Shown here piece after piece: positions 25,836 to 33,922 of a stretch of DNA of 64,000 nucleotides (positions are counted from its first letter, which is position 1; every line of letters starts with the position of its first letter). The DNA is from Aldehydirespirator sp028819505 (GTDB taxonomy: Bacteria; Actinomycetota; Acidimicrobiia; Acidimicrobiales; Aldehydirespiratoraceae), in NCBI GenBank assembly GCA_965207755.1, contig OZ242297.1:2604001-2668000 (forward strand), given 5' to 3'. A model generated the notes under the pieces. It worked only from the letters and a program-made list of their open reading frames with translations. It searched no databases and had not been told where the DNA came from. A program made the position numbers and the translations under genes.

Positions 25836-26100
25836 CCACCGAACCCCCCGGCACCATCACCGCAACCGGCGCCTACACCATCGGACGGCCCTCCACCGCC
25901 ACCATCACCGTCAACTGCAACGACAAACCACTCTCCGGCCTCACAACGAGATCGTTCTGCCGCGGCAAGGCTATTTCGTTGTGTCCGAAGGCAAGAGCAC
26001 CAACTTCTGGCTGTTCAGCTCTGGCTCGACGGAGATCGTCGACGTCGACTACGGGGGCGGCTGTGCCGGGGCCGACAGCTGCGGTCGGGTTCTGTGGGAG
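25836..26100 (+). pseudogene. Relic of a Calx-beta surface-protein C-terminus
   Basis: The first part (about 25836-25945) reads PPGTITATGAYTIGRPSTAT, closely like the repeat end of the large protein at 18067, up to NDKPLSGL. After a frame change, QGYFVVSEGKSTNFWLFSSG (about 25960-26025) resembles that protein's unique C-terminal domain (SGYWLYEGARTNFCVFND). There is no start codon and no single open frame, so this is a decayed fragment. Apart from it, the 344 bp between the two divergent nucleotidyltransferase genes has no gene. It should hold the promoter of the gene at 26117. Confidence 0.7.
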
Positions 26101-26116
26101 GTTGTAGGCTGCGGTC

Positions 26117-27082
26117 GTGACCGCAACGACAGCGCCGGTGCCGACGGTGGGGGAGGCTCAGCGGGCTGCTGAGTGTCTGGCTTCCGCTGGTGCGGGGCGG
26201 GTGCTGTTGTTCGGGTCGGTGGCCCGCGGCAGCGCCACGGCCGGCAGCGACATCGATTTGGTGGCGATCTTCGATGACATCGACTACCGCGAGCGCCTCA
26301 GCCTTCGCAGCGCCTTGTGTGCTGCCGCTGAGAGTGTGGTGGACAGCCCGGTGGAGGTGTTTGTGACCGACCGGGCCGAGTGGCGTCGCAGAACCCGGGA
26401 GGTGCCCGCGTCGTTCGAGGCCGGGATCGCGCCGTCGGCGGTGGTGTTGGTGGACGGTCCCGCTGGGAAGGTCCGATGGGACAAGGAGATCGGTTTGGCT
26501 GACAACAACACCGACGTGGCGTTGGGCCGCCTCGACGAGGCCGCCAAGGCGCTGCTCTCGATGCGGGCGAGGATGCTGCCTGATGACTGGGAGGTCGCCC
26601 ATCCACGGGACCATGTGACGCGTTGGCGGCTGATCGATGTCTGCGCAGCCGGCGCGATGGCCGCCGAGACCGCCCTGAAGGCCCTGGCTGCCTCCCACGG
26701 CGCCCCAGCACCCCACAGGCACCGCATCGATTTGCTGGTGCCGCTGGCGGGCCCGCGCGCAGACGACGTGCGCGCTGCGCTGGTCGAGTTCGAGACCAAC
26801 ACCGTCGCCCGCGACGAGGAACCCTATGGGGATCTCAGCATCTGGCGCTCGGCCGGCACCTACATCGCGGACCGTCCCGACATCGACTTGGACACCGTCG
26901 CGGCGATGGCGCCTGCCGTCGCGAGGGCCGCGACATCGGTCACGGCCATCGCAGCCGATGAACTCGACGCTCTGGCCCCAGAGGCCCTGGAGGTCACACT
27001 GGCCCGAGAGAACATCGAGCTCGCCGACGGCACCGTCGCCGCCCACGACCTGCGCACCGGCGCCAGGACCCACCCAGGCTGA
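26117..27082 (+). CDS. Fused MNT-type nucleotidyltransferase and HEPN-like protein (copy 2)
   Basis: A 321-residue paralogue of the protein at 24810. LLFGSVARGSATAGSDIDLV (about residues 30-49) is the nucleotidyltransferase active site. The helical C-terminal half has AAGAMAAETALKALAASHG followed by PHRHRIDLL, a HEPN-type segment. The two copies share overall layout but differ at many positions, so the duplication is old. Whether the single chain is a self-contained toxin-antitoxin or an immunity enzyme cannot be told from sequence. The 3' end lies against a broken VapC-like fragment. Confidence 0.72.
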   Translation: MTATTAPVPTVGEAQRAAECLASAGAGRVLLFGSVARGSATAGSDIDLVAIFDDIDYRERLSLRSALCAAAESVVDSPVEVFVTDRAEWRRRTREVPASFEAGIAPSAVVLVDGPAGKVRWDKEIGLADNNTDVALGRLDEAAKALLSMRARMLPDDWEVAHPRDHVTRWRLIDVCAAGAMAAETALKALAASHGAPAPHRHRIDLLVPLAGPRADDVRAALVEFETNTVARDEEPYGDLSIWRSAGTYIADRPDIDLDTVAAMAPAVARAATSVTAIAADELDALAPEALEVTLARENIELADGTVAAHDLRTGARTHPG

Positions 27083-27269
27083 CACCAGGGCCGCCCAGCC
27101 GCCGCGACATCGAGCCGATCACCGTCGAGTTGATCACCGCCCGACACAATCGGTGATGCCACAGGCCCGTCGTCGCGATGCGGGCATCGCTGAGTCGGAG
27201 GGCCGTCGGCTCGCGGCCGAGCAGCACTGCTAGCAGCAAGTGGTCATCGACGAGAACAGTGTCGTCCAC
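26994..27269 (-). pseudogene. Truncated VapC-like (PIN) toxin gene
   Basis: The first 45 or so codons after GTG 27269 look like a PIN-domain N-terminus (VLVDDHLLLAVLLG; ATTGLWHHRLCRAV), with the first active-site Asp. Downstream the frame turns into unrelated basic sequence that overlaps the 3' end of the nucleotidyltransferase gene, so the remaining PIN acidic residues are lost. It follows the antitoxin gene by a few bases, as in vapBC operons. Likely nonfunctional. Confidence 0.55.
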
Positions 27270-27275
27270 TGACGC

Positions 27276-27518
27276 TCATGCCAAGTCGGGATCTTCAGCA
27301 GCGACGTCGGCGGCGAGTGCCGCGTATCCGCCCGCTTCCTCGATTGCCTCAGTGAGCAGGCCGCGCAGACCGTCGCCGTCTGCGGGCACGACCAGAACGG
27401 CGGCACCGAGATCGGCTATCTCGACTGGTCCGCCGTCGGCAATGTTCCATCGGCGACGGGTCTCGGCAGGCAGCGCCACCTGGCCCCGGTGGGAGACGTG
27501 ATGGCGGACGATCGTCAC
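27276..27518 (-). CDS. AbrB/SpoVT-type antitoxin (VapB-like)
   Basis: An 80-residue protein with the swapped-hairpin DNA-binding domain at its N-terminus (VSHRGQVALPAETRRRWNIADG) and an acidic, Asp/Glu/Ala-rich C-terminus typical of the toxin-binding tail. GTG at 27518 is the start. The toxin gene downstream appears broken, so this may be an orphan antitoxin that protects against related toxins. The 170 bp upstream to the tRNA contains no gene. Confidence 0.75.
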   Translation of the reverse strand: MTIVRHHVSHRGQVALPAETRRRWNIADGGPVEIADLGAAVLVVPADGDGLRGLLTEAIEEAGGYAALAADVAAEDPDLA

Positions 27519-27694
27519 ACCGACACCTTACAAGACGAAACCACGAGATTACAAGTCGAGCGTGTTTCGGGCACCAACCGGTCCCCGGCATGACTCACCC
27601 ACGGCGGAGGCGCTCGACACTTGGCCGATTGTCGAATACTACGAGTCAAAGCATGTATACCGACGTCAAAGCCCATTTCTGCTACCAAGAAGGG

Positions 27695-27778
27695 TGCCCG
27701 GAGAGGGATTCGAACCCTCACACCCTTGCGGGCGGCGGATTTTGAGTCCGCTGCGTCTGCCAGTTCCGCCATCCGGGC
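27695..27778 (-). tRNA. tRNA-Leu (CAA anticodon)
   Basis: An 84-nt class II tRNA on the minus strand. The acceptor stem GCCCGGA pairs with TCCGGGC and the discriminator base is A. The anticodon stem GCGGA/TCCGC encloses the loop CTCAAAA, giving anticodon CAA (reads UUG). The variable arm (CGCCCGCAAGGGTG region) is long, as in leucine tRNAs, and the T-arm has GGTTCGAATCC. CCA is not encoded. It borders the accessory patch at 24.8-27.5 kb, a common site for island integration. Confidence 0.95.
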
Positions 27779-27915
27779 CGGAGCCTGCGAGCCTACCTCT
27801 CGGGCGCACGGGGCAGCGGGCGCACGGGCAGCAGTGGGCCGCTCGCGCCCGCGCAGCGCTAGCCTTGGGCCCTTGGGCACCAGTGGGCACGGCCGAGGGG
27901 GCTATCGCTACTGCC

Positions 27916-28020
27916 ATGAGCGACCGTCATGAAACGCGACCGGGGCGCGCCGAGTCTGAACGTGAACCGGCCCAGAGCATCGGCGGGTCCAGTTCCGCGG
28001 TGAGAGGGATCCACCGATGA
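27916..28020 (+). CDS. Possible 34-residue leader ORF before fabD
   Basis: ATG at 27916 opens 34 codons of polar sequence (MSDRHETRPGRAESEREP) that end in TGA overlapping the fabD ATG (ATGA). Such overlaps mark real junctions in this genome, so it may be a translated leader that couples or attenuates fabD. It has no recognisable domain, and conservation would be needed to believe it. The rest of 27779-27915 shows no gene. Confidence 0.3.
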   Translation: MSDRHETRPGRAESEREPAQSIGGSSSAVRGIHR

Positions 28021-29209
28021 TCGTCTTCATGTATCCGGGGCAGGGGTCCCAGCAGCCCGCCATGGGCGAGCCCTGGACCGGTCATCCCTCCTGGGAGCTG
28101 GTGGCGGAGGCGTCGGAGGCCTCCGCCCGCGACGTCGCCCGCCTGCTTCTCACCGCCGGCGCCGACGAGCTGACCCAGACCCGCAACAGCCAGCTGGCCA
28201 CGTTCGTCATGTCCATGGTCGTGCTCGACGCGGTGACCCGGCTCGGCACCGAGGCCGCCGGCCACGCCGGCCACAGCCTCGGCGAGTACTCGGCGCTGAC
28301 CGCGTCGGGCGTGCTCGACTTCGGCGACGCGGTGGCGCTGGTGGCCGAGCGGGGCGACGCCATGCAGGCTGCCGCCGAGGAGCGCGAGGGCACCATGGCG
28401 GCCGTCCTGGGCCTCGACGACGACGATGTGCTGATCGCCTGCAGCCGCGCTCCCGGCGAGGTGTGGCTGGCCAACCACAACGCCCCCGGCCAGGCGGTCA
28501 TCGCCGGCACCCCCGAAGCCATCGACACCGCCGCCGGCATAGCCCGCGAGCTCGGCGCCAAGCGGGTCGTGCCTCTGCAGGTGGGCGGCGCGTTCCACAC
28601 TCCGTTCATGGCGCCGGCCCGCGACCGGCTCACCAAGGCCATCGACCGCACCGAGTTCCGCGACCCCGAGGGAACGGTGGTCGCCAACGTCGACGCGGCC
28701 GCCCACAACCGGGGATCCGACTGGCCGGACCTGCTCAAGGCCCAGCTCACCAGCCCGGTGCGATGGCGCCATACGCTGGCGTCTCTCAGCGACGCCGGGT
28801 TCGCCACCTACGTCGAGCTCGGTCCGGGGGAGGTCCTTGGCCGCCTCGCCAAGCGCACCCTCAAGGGGACGCGGCCCCTGTCGGTGGCCGTGCCCGACGA
28901 CCTGGACAGCCTGCTGGAGGCGCTGGCCGCCTCACCGGCCCGAGCCGCGGCCCCTCTGGAGGGGGAGCACCTGTTCGCCACCGAGCGGCTCGTGGTGAGC
29001 CCCGCGGCCGGCGTCTTCCACGCCAGCGACGAGGTCGGCGCCGGCGCGGTGGTCGGCGTCGGCCATCTCGTCGGGCGCGTCGGCGACCACGAGGTCCGCA
29101 GCCCCTTCGCCGGAGAGATCATGGGCGTCCTGGCCCTGGACGGCGAGCGGGTGACGGCCAGCCAGCCGGTCGCCTGGCTCAGGGGCCGGGCGGCTGGACA
29201 GGACCGATG
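28017..29209 (+). CDS. fabD: Malonyl-CoA:ACP transacylase with C-terminal lipoyl/biotinyl-like domain
   Basis: Loads malonyl groups onto acyl carrier protein for type II fatty-acid synthesis. It has the nucleophile motif GHSLGE (Ser87), FPGQGSQ-like YPGQGSQ at residues 7-13 and the catalytic His in GAFHTPFM (His194). The usual protein ends near residue 305. Here a further 75 residues (about 322-393) resemble a biotinyl/lipoyl barrel (VVSPAAGVF; VGDHEVRSPFAGEIMGVLAL), but the modified Lys of the EAMKM or DKV type is absent. First gene of the fab cluster. Confidence 0.9.
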
Positions 29210-29230
29210 AGCCGACCCGGCGGAGCAGCC

Positions 29231-29282
29231 CGCGAGGCCGTGGCCCGAGCGGCCCGTGGGCGCGGCGGACAACCGCGGGAGA
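29231..29282 (+). repeat. Dispersed intergenic repeat, copy B
   Basis: Diverged copy of the roughly 52-bp repeat (GCGAGGCCGTGGCCCGAGCG, then GCCCGTGGGCGCGGCGGAC). It fills much of the 131-bp gap between fabD and fabH. Confidence 0.65.
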
Positions 29283-29340
29283 CAGCACGCGGCGCCGCGG
29301 CCCGGTTCCCGCCCTGCGCACCGCTGCTGAGGACCGCCTG

Positions 29341-30261
29341 ATGGGCGCCCGCTTGGCCGGCATCGGCACCTCGCTGCCGGAGAAGGTGCTCACCAACGAC
29401 GACCTCGCCCAGATGATGGACACCAGCGACGAGTGGATCCGCGAGCGCACCGGCATCCGCGAGCGCCGCATCGGGCTGCCGACGTCGTCGCTGGGCATCG
29501 AGTCGGGACGGGCCGCCATCGACATGGCCGGGCTCGACCCGACCGACATCGACCTGCTGATCCTGTCCACCACCACCCCCGACCAGCGGGTGCCGGGCAC
29601 CGCCGCCGTGATCCACGCCGAGCTCGGACTGGACTGCGGCGCCTTCGACCTGAACGCGGCCTGCGCCGGGTTCACCTACGGCTGGGTGGTCGCCCACTCC
29701 ATGTTGGACGCGCCGGGCGGGCCGCGGCGCGTCCTTCTCGTCGGCGCCGACGCCCTGTCGCCGATCACCGACTGGGAGGACCGGGGCACGGCCATCCTGT
29801 TCAGCGACGGAGGCGGGGCGGTGGTGCTGGAGCACACCGACGACGACACACTGCTCGGCTGGGACCTCGGCGCCGACGGCAACCACCGCCGGCTGCTGAT
29901 GGGCGACCACGACTCCAAGATCACCATGGAGGGCCGGGAGGTGTTCAAGGTCGCGGTCCGCGCCGTCACCGGCTCGGTGCTCACCGCGCTGGACAGGGCC
30001 GGCCTGGGCCCGGGCGACGTCGACGTGCTGCTCCCCCACCAGGCCAACATCCGCATCATCGAGGCCATCTGCAAGCGCACCGGCATCCCGTTCGAGCGCA
30101 GCTACAACACCATCGAGCACACCGGGAACAACTCCTCGGGGACCATCCCGCTGGCCATGGCCAAAGCCCACGCCGAGGGCGCGCTGCAGCCCGGCGCCAT
30201 CGTCGTGATGACCGGCTTCGGAGCCGGGATGTCATGGGCGACGACGGTGTCCCGCTGGTGA
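29341..30261 (+). CDS. fabH: 3-oxoacyl-ACP synthase III
   Basis: Starts fatty-acid chains by condensing acyl-CoA with malonyl-ACP. The Cys-His-Asn triad is Cys108 (NAACAGF), His233 (LPHQANIRI) and Asn263 (HTGNNSSG). Arg residues of DEWIRERTGIRERR match the CoA-binding entrance. Length of 306 residues is slightly short. ATG directly follows the TGA-rich spacer after fabD. Part of the fabD-fabH-fabG-acpP-fabF cluster. Confidence 0.93.
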   Translation: MGARLAGIGTSLPEKVLTNDDLAQMMDTSDEWIRERTGIRERRIGLPTSSLGIESGRAAIDMAGLDPTDIDLLILSTTTPDQRVPGTAAVIHAELGLDCGAFDLNAACAGFTYGWVVAHSMLDAPGGPRRVLLVGADALSPITDWEDRGTAILFSDGGGAVVLEHTDDDTLLGWDLGADGNHRRLLMGDHDSKITMEGREVFKVAVRAVTGSVLTALDRAGLGPGDVDVLLPHQANIRIIEAICKRTGIPFERSYNTIEHTGNNSSGTIPLAMAKAHAEGALQPGAIVVMTGFGAGMSWATTVSRW

Positions 30262-30295
30262 GAGGCGGCGTCCCGCCGGTGAGGGGCCGAGCAGC

Positions 30296-31342
30296 TTGAG
30301 TGACGGAGGCGACGCTGGCGGCCGAGGCGACCGAGGCGACGCTGGCGGCCGAGGCGACCGAGGCGACGCTGGCGGCCGAGGCGACCGAGGCGACGCTGGC
30401 GGCCGAGGCGACCGAGGCGACGCTGGCGGCCGAGGCGACCGAGGCGACGCTGGCGGCCGAGGCGACCGAGGCGACGCTGGCGGCCGAGGCGACCGAGGCG
30501 ACGCTGGCGGCCGAGGCGACCGAGGCGACGCTGGCGGCCGAGGCGACCGAGGCGACGCTGGCGGCCGAGGCGACCGAGGCGACGCTGGCGGCCGAGGCGA
30601 CCGGGGCGACGCTGGCGGCGGAGGCGGCCCCGGGCGCGTGGCACTGGTCACCGGCGGCAACCGGGGCATCGGGCTGGCCATCGCCCGCCGGCTCAGCCGC
30701 GCCGGGCATCGGGTGGCCGTCACCTACCGCAGCGAGCCGCCCGAGGACGCCGGGGCGCACAGCCTGACGTGCGTCCGCTGCGACGTCACCGACCCCGAGT
30801 CGGTCGCAGCCGCCCTGGCCTCGGTTACCGAGTGGCTCGGGGCGCCCGAGATCCTCGTCTGCAACGCGGGCATCACCCGCGACGGGCTCGTGCTGCGGAT
30901 GTCGGAGGAGGACTTCGGCGCGGTGGTCGACGCCAACCTCACCGGCAGTTTCCGGGTGGCCAAGCAGGCTGTGAGGGCCATGGTGAGGGGCCGCTGGGGA
31001 CGCATCGTGTTCATCTCGTCGGTGTCGGGCCTCGGCGGCCAGCCCGGCCAGGCCAACTACTCGGCTTCCAAGGCCGGGCTGATCGGCCTGGCCCGGTCGC
31101 TGGCCAAGGAGTTCGCCTCCCGCAGCGTCACCGTGAACGTGGTCGCCCCCGGCGCGGTCGGCACCGGCATGCTGGCCGCCCTGAACGAAGACCAGCTCGA
31201 CGCCATCGTGTCGCGGGTGCCGCTGGGCCGTGTCGGCGAGGCCGGCGAGATCGCCGCCGCGGTCGAGTTCCTCGTGTCGGAGGACGCGAGCTACGTCACC
31301 GGTATCGTTCTTGCGGTGGACGGCGGCCTCTCGATGGGCTGA
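30296..31342 (+). CDS. fabG: 3-oxoacyl-ACP reductase with possible collagen-like N-terminal repeat
   Basis: NADPH-dependent reductase of the elongation cycle (short-chain dehydrogenase family). It has the cofactor motif VTGGNRGIG, the NAG motif CNAGITRDG, the catalytic Ser-Tyr-Lys (FISSVSG; NYSASKAG) and a C-terminal VDGGLSMG. The frame is open from TTG 30296 through a 27-bp tandem repeat that encodes GDAGGRGDR units, a perfect Gly-X-Y pattern of about 110 residues. The alternative start is GTG 30638, immediately before ALVTGG. Either start is possible; the shorter form would be a normal FabG with a minimal N-terminus. Confidence 0.9.
   Translation: MSDGGDAGGRGDRGDAGGRGDRGDAGGRGDRGDAGGRGDRGDAGGRGDRGDAGGRGDRGDAGGRGDRGDAGGRGDRGDAGGRGDRGDAGGRGDRGDAGGRGDRGDAGGGGGPGRVALVTGGNRGIGLAIARRLSRAGHRVAVTYRSEPPEDAGAHSLTCVRCDVTDPESVAAALASVTEWLGAPEILVCNAGITRDGLVLRMSEEDFGAVVDANLTGSFRVAKQAVRAMVRGRWGRIVFISSVSGLGGQPGQANYSASKAGLIGLARSLAKEFASRSVTVNVVAPGAVGTGMLAALNEDQLDAIVSRVPLGRVGEAGEIAAAVEFLVSEDASYVTGIVLAVDGGLSMG
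30304..30620. repeat. 27-bp tandem repeat, about 11 copies
   Basis: Unit GAGGCGACGCTGGCGGCC followed by GAGGCGACC, essentially perfect over 11 or more copies. It is open in frame with fabG, reading Gly-Asp-Ala-Gly-Gly-Arg-Gly-Asp-Arg. A high copy number with little decay suggests recent expansion or a variable-number locus. Confidence 0.95.
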
Positions 31343-31408
31343 GGCGCCGAAGCAGCCGCACCGGCCCGACCGGACCCTGTCGCAAGCTATGGATGGAAGG
31401 AAGAAGTC

Positions 31409-31645
31409 GTGAGTGACGAGAACTTCGAGCGGTTCAGGCAGTGCGCCGTGGAGGTGCTGTCCGTCGACGAGGCCGACGTGGTGCCGGAGGCGGACTTCGC
31501 TGACGATCTCGACGCCGACAGTCTCGACATCGTCGAGCTGGTGATGGCCCTCGAGGAGGAGTTCGACGTGCATGTCGACGAGGAGGAGCTGGAGGGCGTC
31601 GCCACCGTCGCCGAGGCCTTCGAGCTGGTCACCTCGAAGCTCTGA
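31409..31645 (+). CDS. acpP: Acyl carrier protein
   Basis: A 78-residue acidic helical protein that carries acyl intermediates. The phosphopantetheine attachment site is Ser38 in DADSLDIVELVM. GTG start with GGAAGGAAG upstream. It lies between fabG and fabF, its usual place. Confidence 0.95.
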   Translation: MSDENFERFRQCAVEVLSVDEADVVPEADFADDLDADSLDIVELVMALEEEFDVHVDEEELEGVATVAEAFELVTSKL

Positions 31646-31679
31646 CGGGGCTCGGGGTCTTGATGAGGTCCGCGCTCTG

Positions 31680-32882
31680 ATGAGCAGGCCCGATCGCAGG
31701 CGGGTGGCGGTCACCGGCCTCGGCGTGGTGTCAGCGGCCGGCATCGGCACGGAGGCGTACTTCCGGGGGCTGTGCAGCCCCGCGCCGGTGGGCGAGCGCC
31801 GCGTCACCGGCTTCGATCCCATCGACCACTTCGACAGCCCCAAGGAGGCGCGGCGGTCCGACCCGTACACGCAGTTCCTGGTGGCGGCCGCCGACGAGGC
31901 CCTGGCCCAGGCGGGCGACATCGAGGCCGATCCCACCCGCTGCGGCGCCATGATCGGCACCGGCGTGGGCGGGATCTCCACCCTGGAGCAGCAGATCGGC
32001 GTGCTTCACGAGAAGGGGGCCCGCCGGGTGTCGCCGTTCCTGGTGCCGATGATGATGGCCAACGCCGGGGGCGCGACCCTGTCGATGCGCTACGGCTGGA
32101 TGGGCCCGTCGGAGAACGTGGTCACCGCCTGCGCCGCGGGCACCCACGCGGTGGGCAACGCCGCCCGCCTGATCGCCGGCGGCCGCTGCGACGCCGTCCT
32201 GGCCGGCGGCACGGAGGCCCCGTTCACTCCCACCGCGGTGGCCGGGTTCACCAACATGACCGCCCTGTCGTCGAGCGGCGTCAGCCGCCCGTTCGACGCC
32301 CGGCGGGACGGCTTCGTCATGGCCGAGGGGGCCGCGGTGCTTCTCTTGGAGGACTGGGACATGGCCCAGGCCCGGGGGGCGCGGATCCTGGCCGAGGTGC
32401 TCGGCTCGGCATCGACGGCGGACGCCCACCACATAACTGCCCCGTCGCCGGGCGGCAGCGGCGCGGTGCACTGCATGCAGCTGGCTCTCGACGACGCCGG
32501 CGTGCGCCCCGCCGACGTGGTCCACGTCAACGCCCACGGCACCTCGACCGACCTCAACGACGCAGCCGAGGCCGAGGCCCTGTCGAAGGTCTTCGGCACC
32601 TCGCCGGGCCCGCTGGTGACCTCGACGAAGGGTGTGACCGGCCACGCTCTGGGCGCCGCCGGCGCATTGGAGGCGTTGGCGGTGGTGCTGGCCATGCTGA
32701 AGGGGCTCATCCCGCCCACGGCCGGCCTCACCGCGCTGGATCCCGAGCTGCCGCCCATCCGGGTGGTGACGGGCGAGCCCGCGCCCTGGGCGCCCGGAGT
32801 GTCGATCTCGAACTCCTTCGGCTTCGGCGGCCACAACGGCACGCTGGTGATCGCCCCGGCCGCCCAGAGGCCGAGCGGGTAG
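31680..32882 (+). CDS. fabF: 3-oxoacyl-ACP synthase II
   Basis: Elongating condensing enzyme of type II fatty-acid synthesis. The Cys-His-His triad is Cys151 (ACAAGTHA), His286 (NAHGTST) and His322 (GHALGAAG), with the C-terminal NSFGFGGHNGTL. ATG at 31680 overlaps the end of a short TGA-bounded spacer and is preferred over a long read-in frame from inside acpP. Length 400 residues. Last plus-strand gene of the cluster. Confidence 0.94.
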   Translation: MSRPDRRRVAVTGLGVVSAAGIGTEAYFRGLCSPAPVGERRVTGFDPIDHFDSPKEARRSDPYTQFLVAAADEALAQAGDIEADPTRCGAMIGTGVGGISTLEQQIGVLHEKGARRVSPFLVPMMMANAGGATLSMRYGWMGPSENVVTACAAGTHAVGNAARLIAGGRCDAVLAGGTEAPFTPTAVAGFTNMTALSSSGVSRPFDARRDGFVMAEGAAVLLLEDWDMAQARGARILAEVLGSASTADAHHITAPSPGGSGAVHCMQLALDDAGVRPADVVHVNAHGTSTDLNDAAEAEALSKVFGTSPGPLVTSTKGVTGHALGAAGALEALAVVLAMLKGLIPPTAGLTALDPELPPIRVVTGEPAPWAPGVSISNSFGFGGHNGTLVIAPAAQRPSG

Positions 32883-32902
32883 GCGAGCGAATCCGCTCAT
32901 AC

Positions 32903-32954
32903 GGGCGGGGCCGTGGCCCGAGCGGCCCGTGAGCGCAGCGAACGAGAGCGGGAA
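32903..32954 (+). repeat. Dispersed intergenic repeat, copy C
   Basis: Well-kept copy of the roughly 52-bp repeat (GGCCGTGGCCCGAGCGGCCC, then GTGAGCGCAGCGAACGAGAG) in the convergent gap between fabF and fabZ. Confidence 0.8.
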
Positions 32955-32975
32955 GCACCCGCCCCGGCCTGCCGG

Positions 32976-33401
32976 TCAGGCGTCGGCGATCACGAACATC
33001 AGGCCGCACTCCGCGGCGACCTCGCCGTCGAGCAGGGCCCGTCCCGAGCCCCGTCCCGCCCGGCTGGACAGGCGGGTCAGCTCCACTTCGAGCTCGAGGG
33101 TGTCGCCGGGACGGACCTGTCGCCGGAAGCGGGCCCGGTCGAGCCCCCCGAACAGCGGCAGGCGCCCGGCGTAGCGCGCGTCGGCGAGCAGCGCCACCGC
33201 GCCGAGCTGCGCGATGGCCTCGCACATCAACACTCCTGGCACGGTGGGCAGGCCGGGGAAGTGGCCTTGGAAGAAGGACTCGTCGCCGCGCGGGCGCCAG
33301 CGGCCGCGGGCCCGTTCGCCCGGCACGAGCTCTGTGACCTCGTCCACGAACAGGAACGGGCGTCGGTGCGGGATTGCCTCCTCGGGTCGGGGCAGGCTCA
33401 C
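32976..33401 (-). CDS. fabZ: 3-hydroxyacyl-ACP dehydratase (hot-dog fold)
   Basis: Removes water from 3-hydroxyacyl-ACP in the elongation cycle. The catalytic His and Glu are His47 (FFQGHFPGLPTVPG) and Glu61 (MCEAIAQLG). PHRRPFLFVD at the N-terminus is the usual FabZ start. At 141 residues it is full length. It is convergent to the other fab genes, so it has its own promoter. Confidence 0.9.
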   Translation of the reverse strand: MSLPRPEEAIPHRRPFLFVDEVTELVPGERARGRWRPRGDESFFQGHFPGLPTVPGVLMCEAIAQLGAVALLADARYAGRLPLFGGLDRARFRRQVRPGDTLELEVELTRLSSRAGRGSGRALLDGEVAAECGLMFVIADA

Positions 33402-33429
33402 GGGTCGCAGCCGGCGCGGCCGGCGGGGG

Positions 33430-33705
33430 TCAGCCCCGGGCGGCGGCCTTGAGCCTGGCGCCGGGCTGGATCTTCACGCCGGTCGACGCCGGGACGGGCA
33501 CCGCCTCGCCGGTCTGGGGGTTGCGGGCCGTGCGGGCGGCCCGCTGCACCGTCGAGATCCTCATGTAGCCGGTCAGGTTGACCTCGCCTCCGGCGGCCAG
33601 TTCGTCGCAGGCAAGCTCCATGAGCCCGTCGATGCACTTCGCGGCATCCGTCTGGGAGACGCCCGCCCTGAGGGCCACAGCAGCGACAACATCACGCTTG
33701 TTCAT
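33430..33705 (-). CDS. HU-family nucleoid protein
   Basis: A 91-residue DNA-bending protein. It has the N-terminal helices (MNKRDVVAAVALRAGVSQ) and the beta-arm signature around VNLTGYMRISTV...RTARNPQTGEAVPVPA, with the arm Pro. AAAGGAGCAATCA precedes the ATG, a strong ribosome site. TATAGT on the minus strand at 33764-33759 is a plausible -10. The basic Lys/Ala-rich tail of mycobacterial HU is absent. Confidence 0.92.
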   Translation of the reverse strand: MNKRDVVAAVALRAGVSQTDAAKCIDGLMELACDELAAGGEVNLTGYMRISTVQRAARTARNPQTGEAVPVPASTGVKIQPGARLKAAARG

Positions 33706-33892
33706 TGATTGCTCCTTTGTGATGACGGCGCCGCGTCCGGCACCAATTGCGGCCCGGCACTATAGGGCGAGACCCGCCGCGCCTCGGGGATGCCCGCCGG
33801 ATCTGCCCCGCTGACGGCGCCGCTACCTCGGCGGCGCGCCGGGCGGCCGCGCCTGCGTCAGGGTGCCCCCGCCGTTGACCGGTCACCCCGAA

Positions 33893-33922
33893 CTGAGGCT
33901 GGGTATCAGCCGTACGGGGGAT
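33893..33922 (+). repeat. 30-bp fragment matching the interior of the next gene
   Basis: CTGAGGCTGGGTATCAGCCG and the following ten bases differ by one base from 34605-34634, inside the secreted protein gene. It is an isolated relic of that gene family upstream of the intact copy. The rest of 33706-34039 contains only the HU promoter region and no gene that I can support. Confidence 0.75.

Noticed and set aside
27595..28020. Open frames across the tRNA-Leu region
   Set aside because: They overlap a complete tRNA on the minus strand; only the short frame at 27916-28020 is kept, at low confidence, because of its ATGA overlap with fabD.
30056..31981. 641-codon minus-strand frame across the fab genes
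   Set aside because: It is antisense to fabH, fabG, acpP and fabF and gets its length from the 27-bp repeat (VASAASVAS units); it has no recognisable domain.
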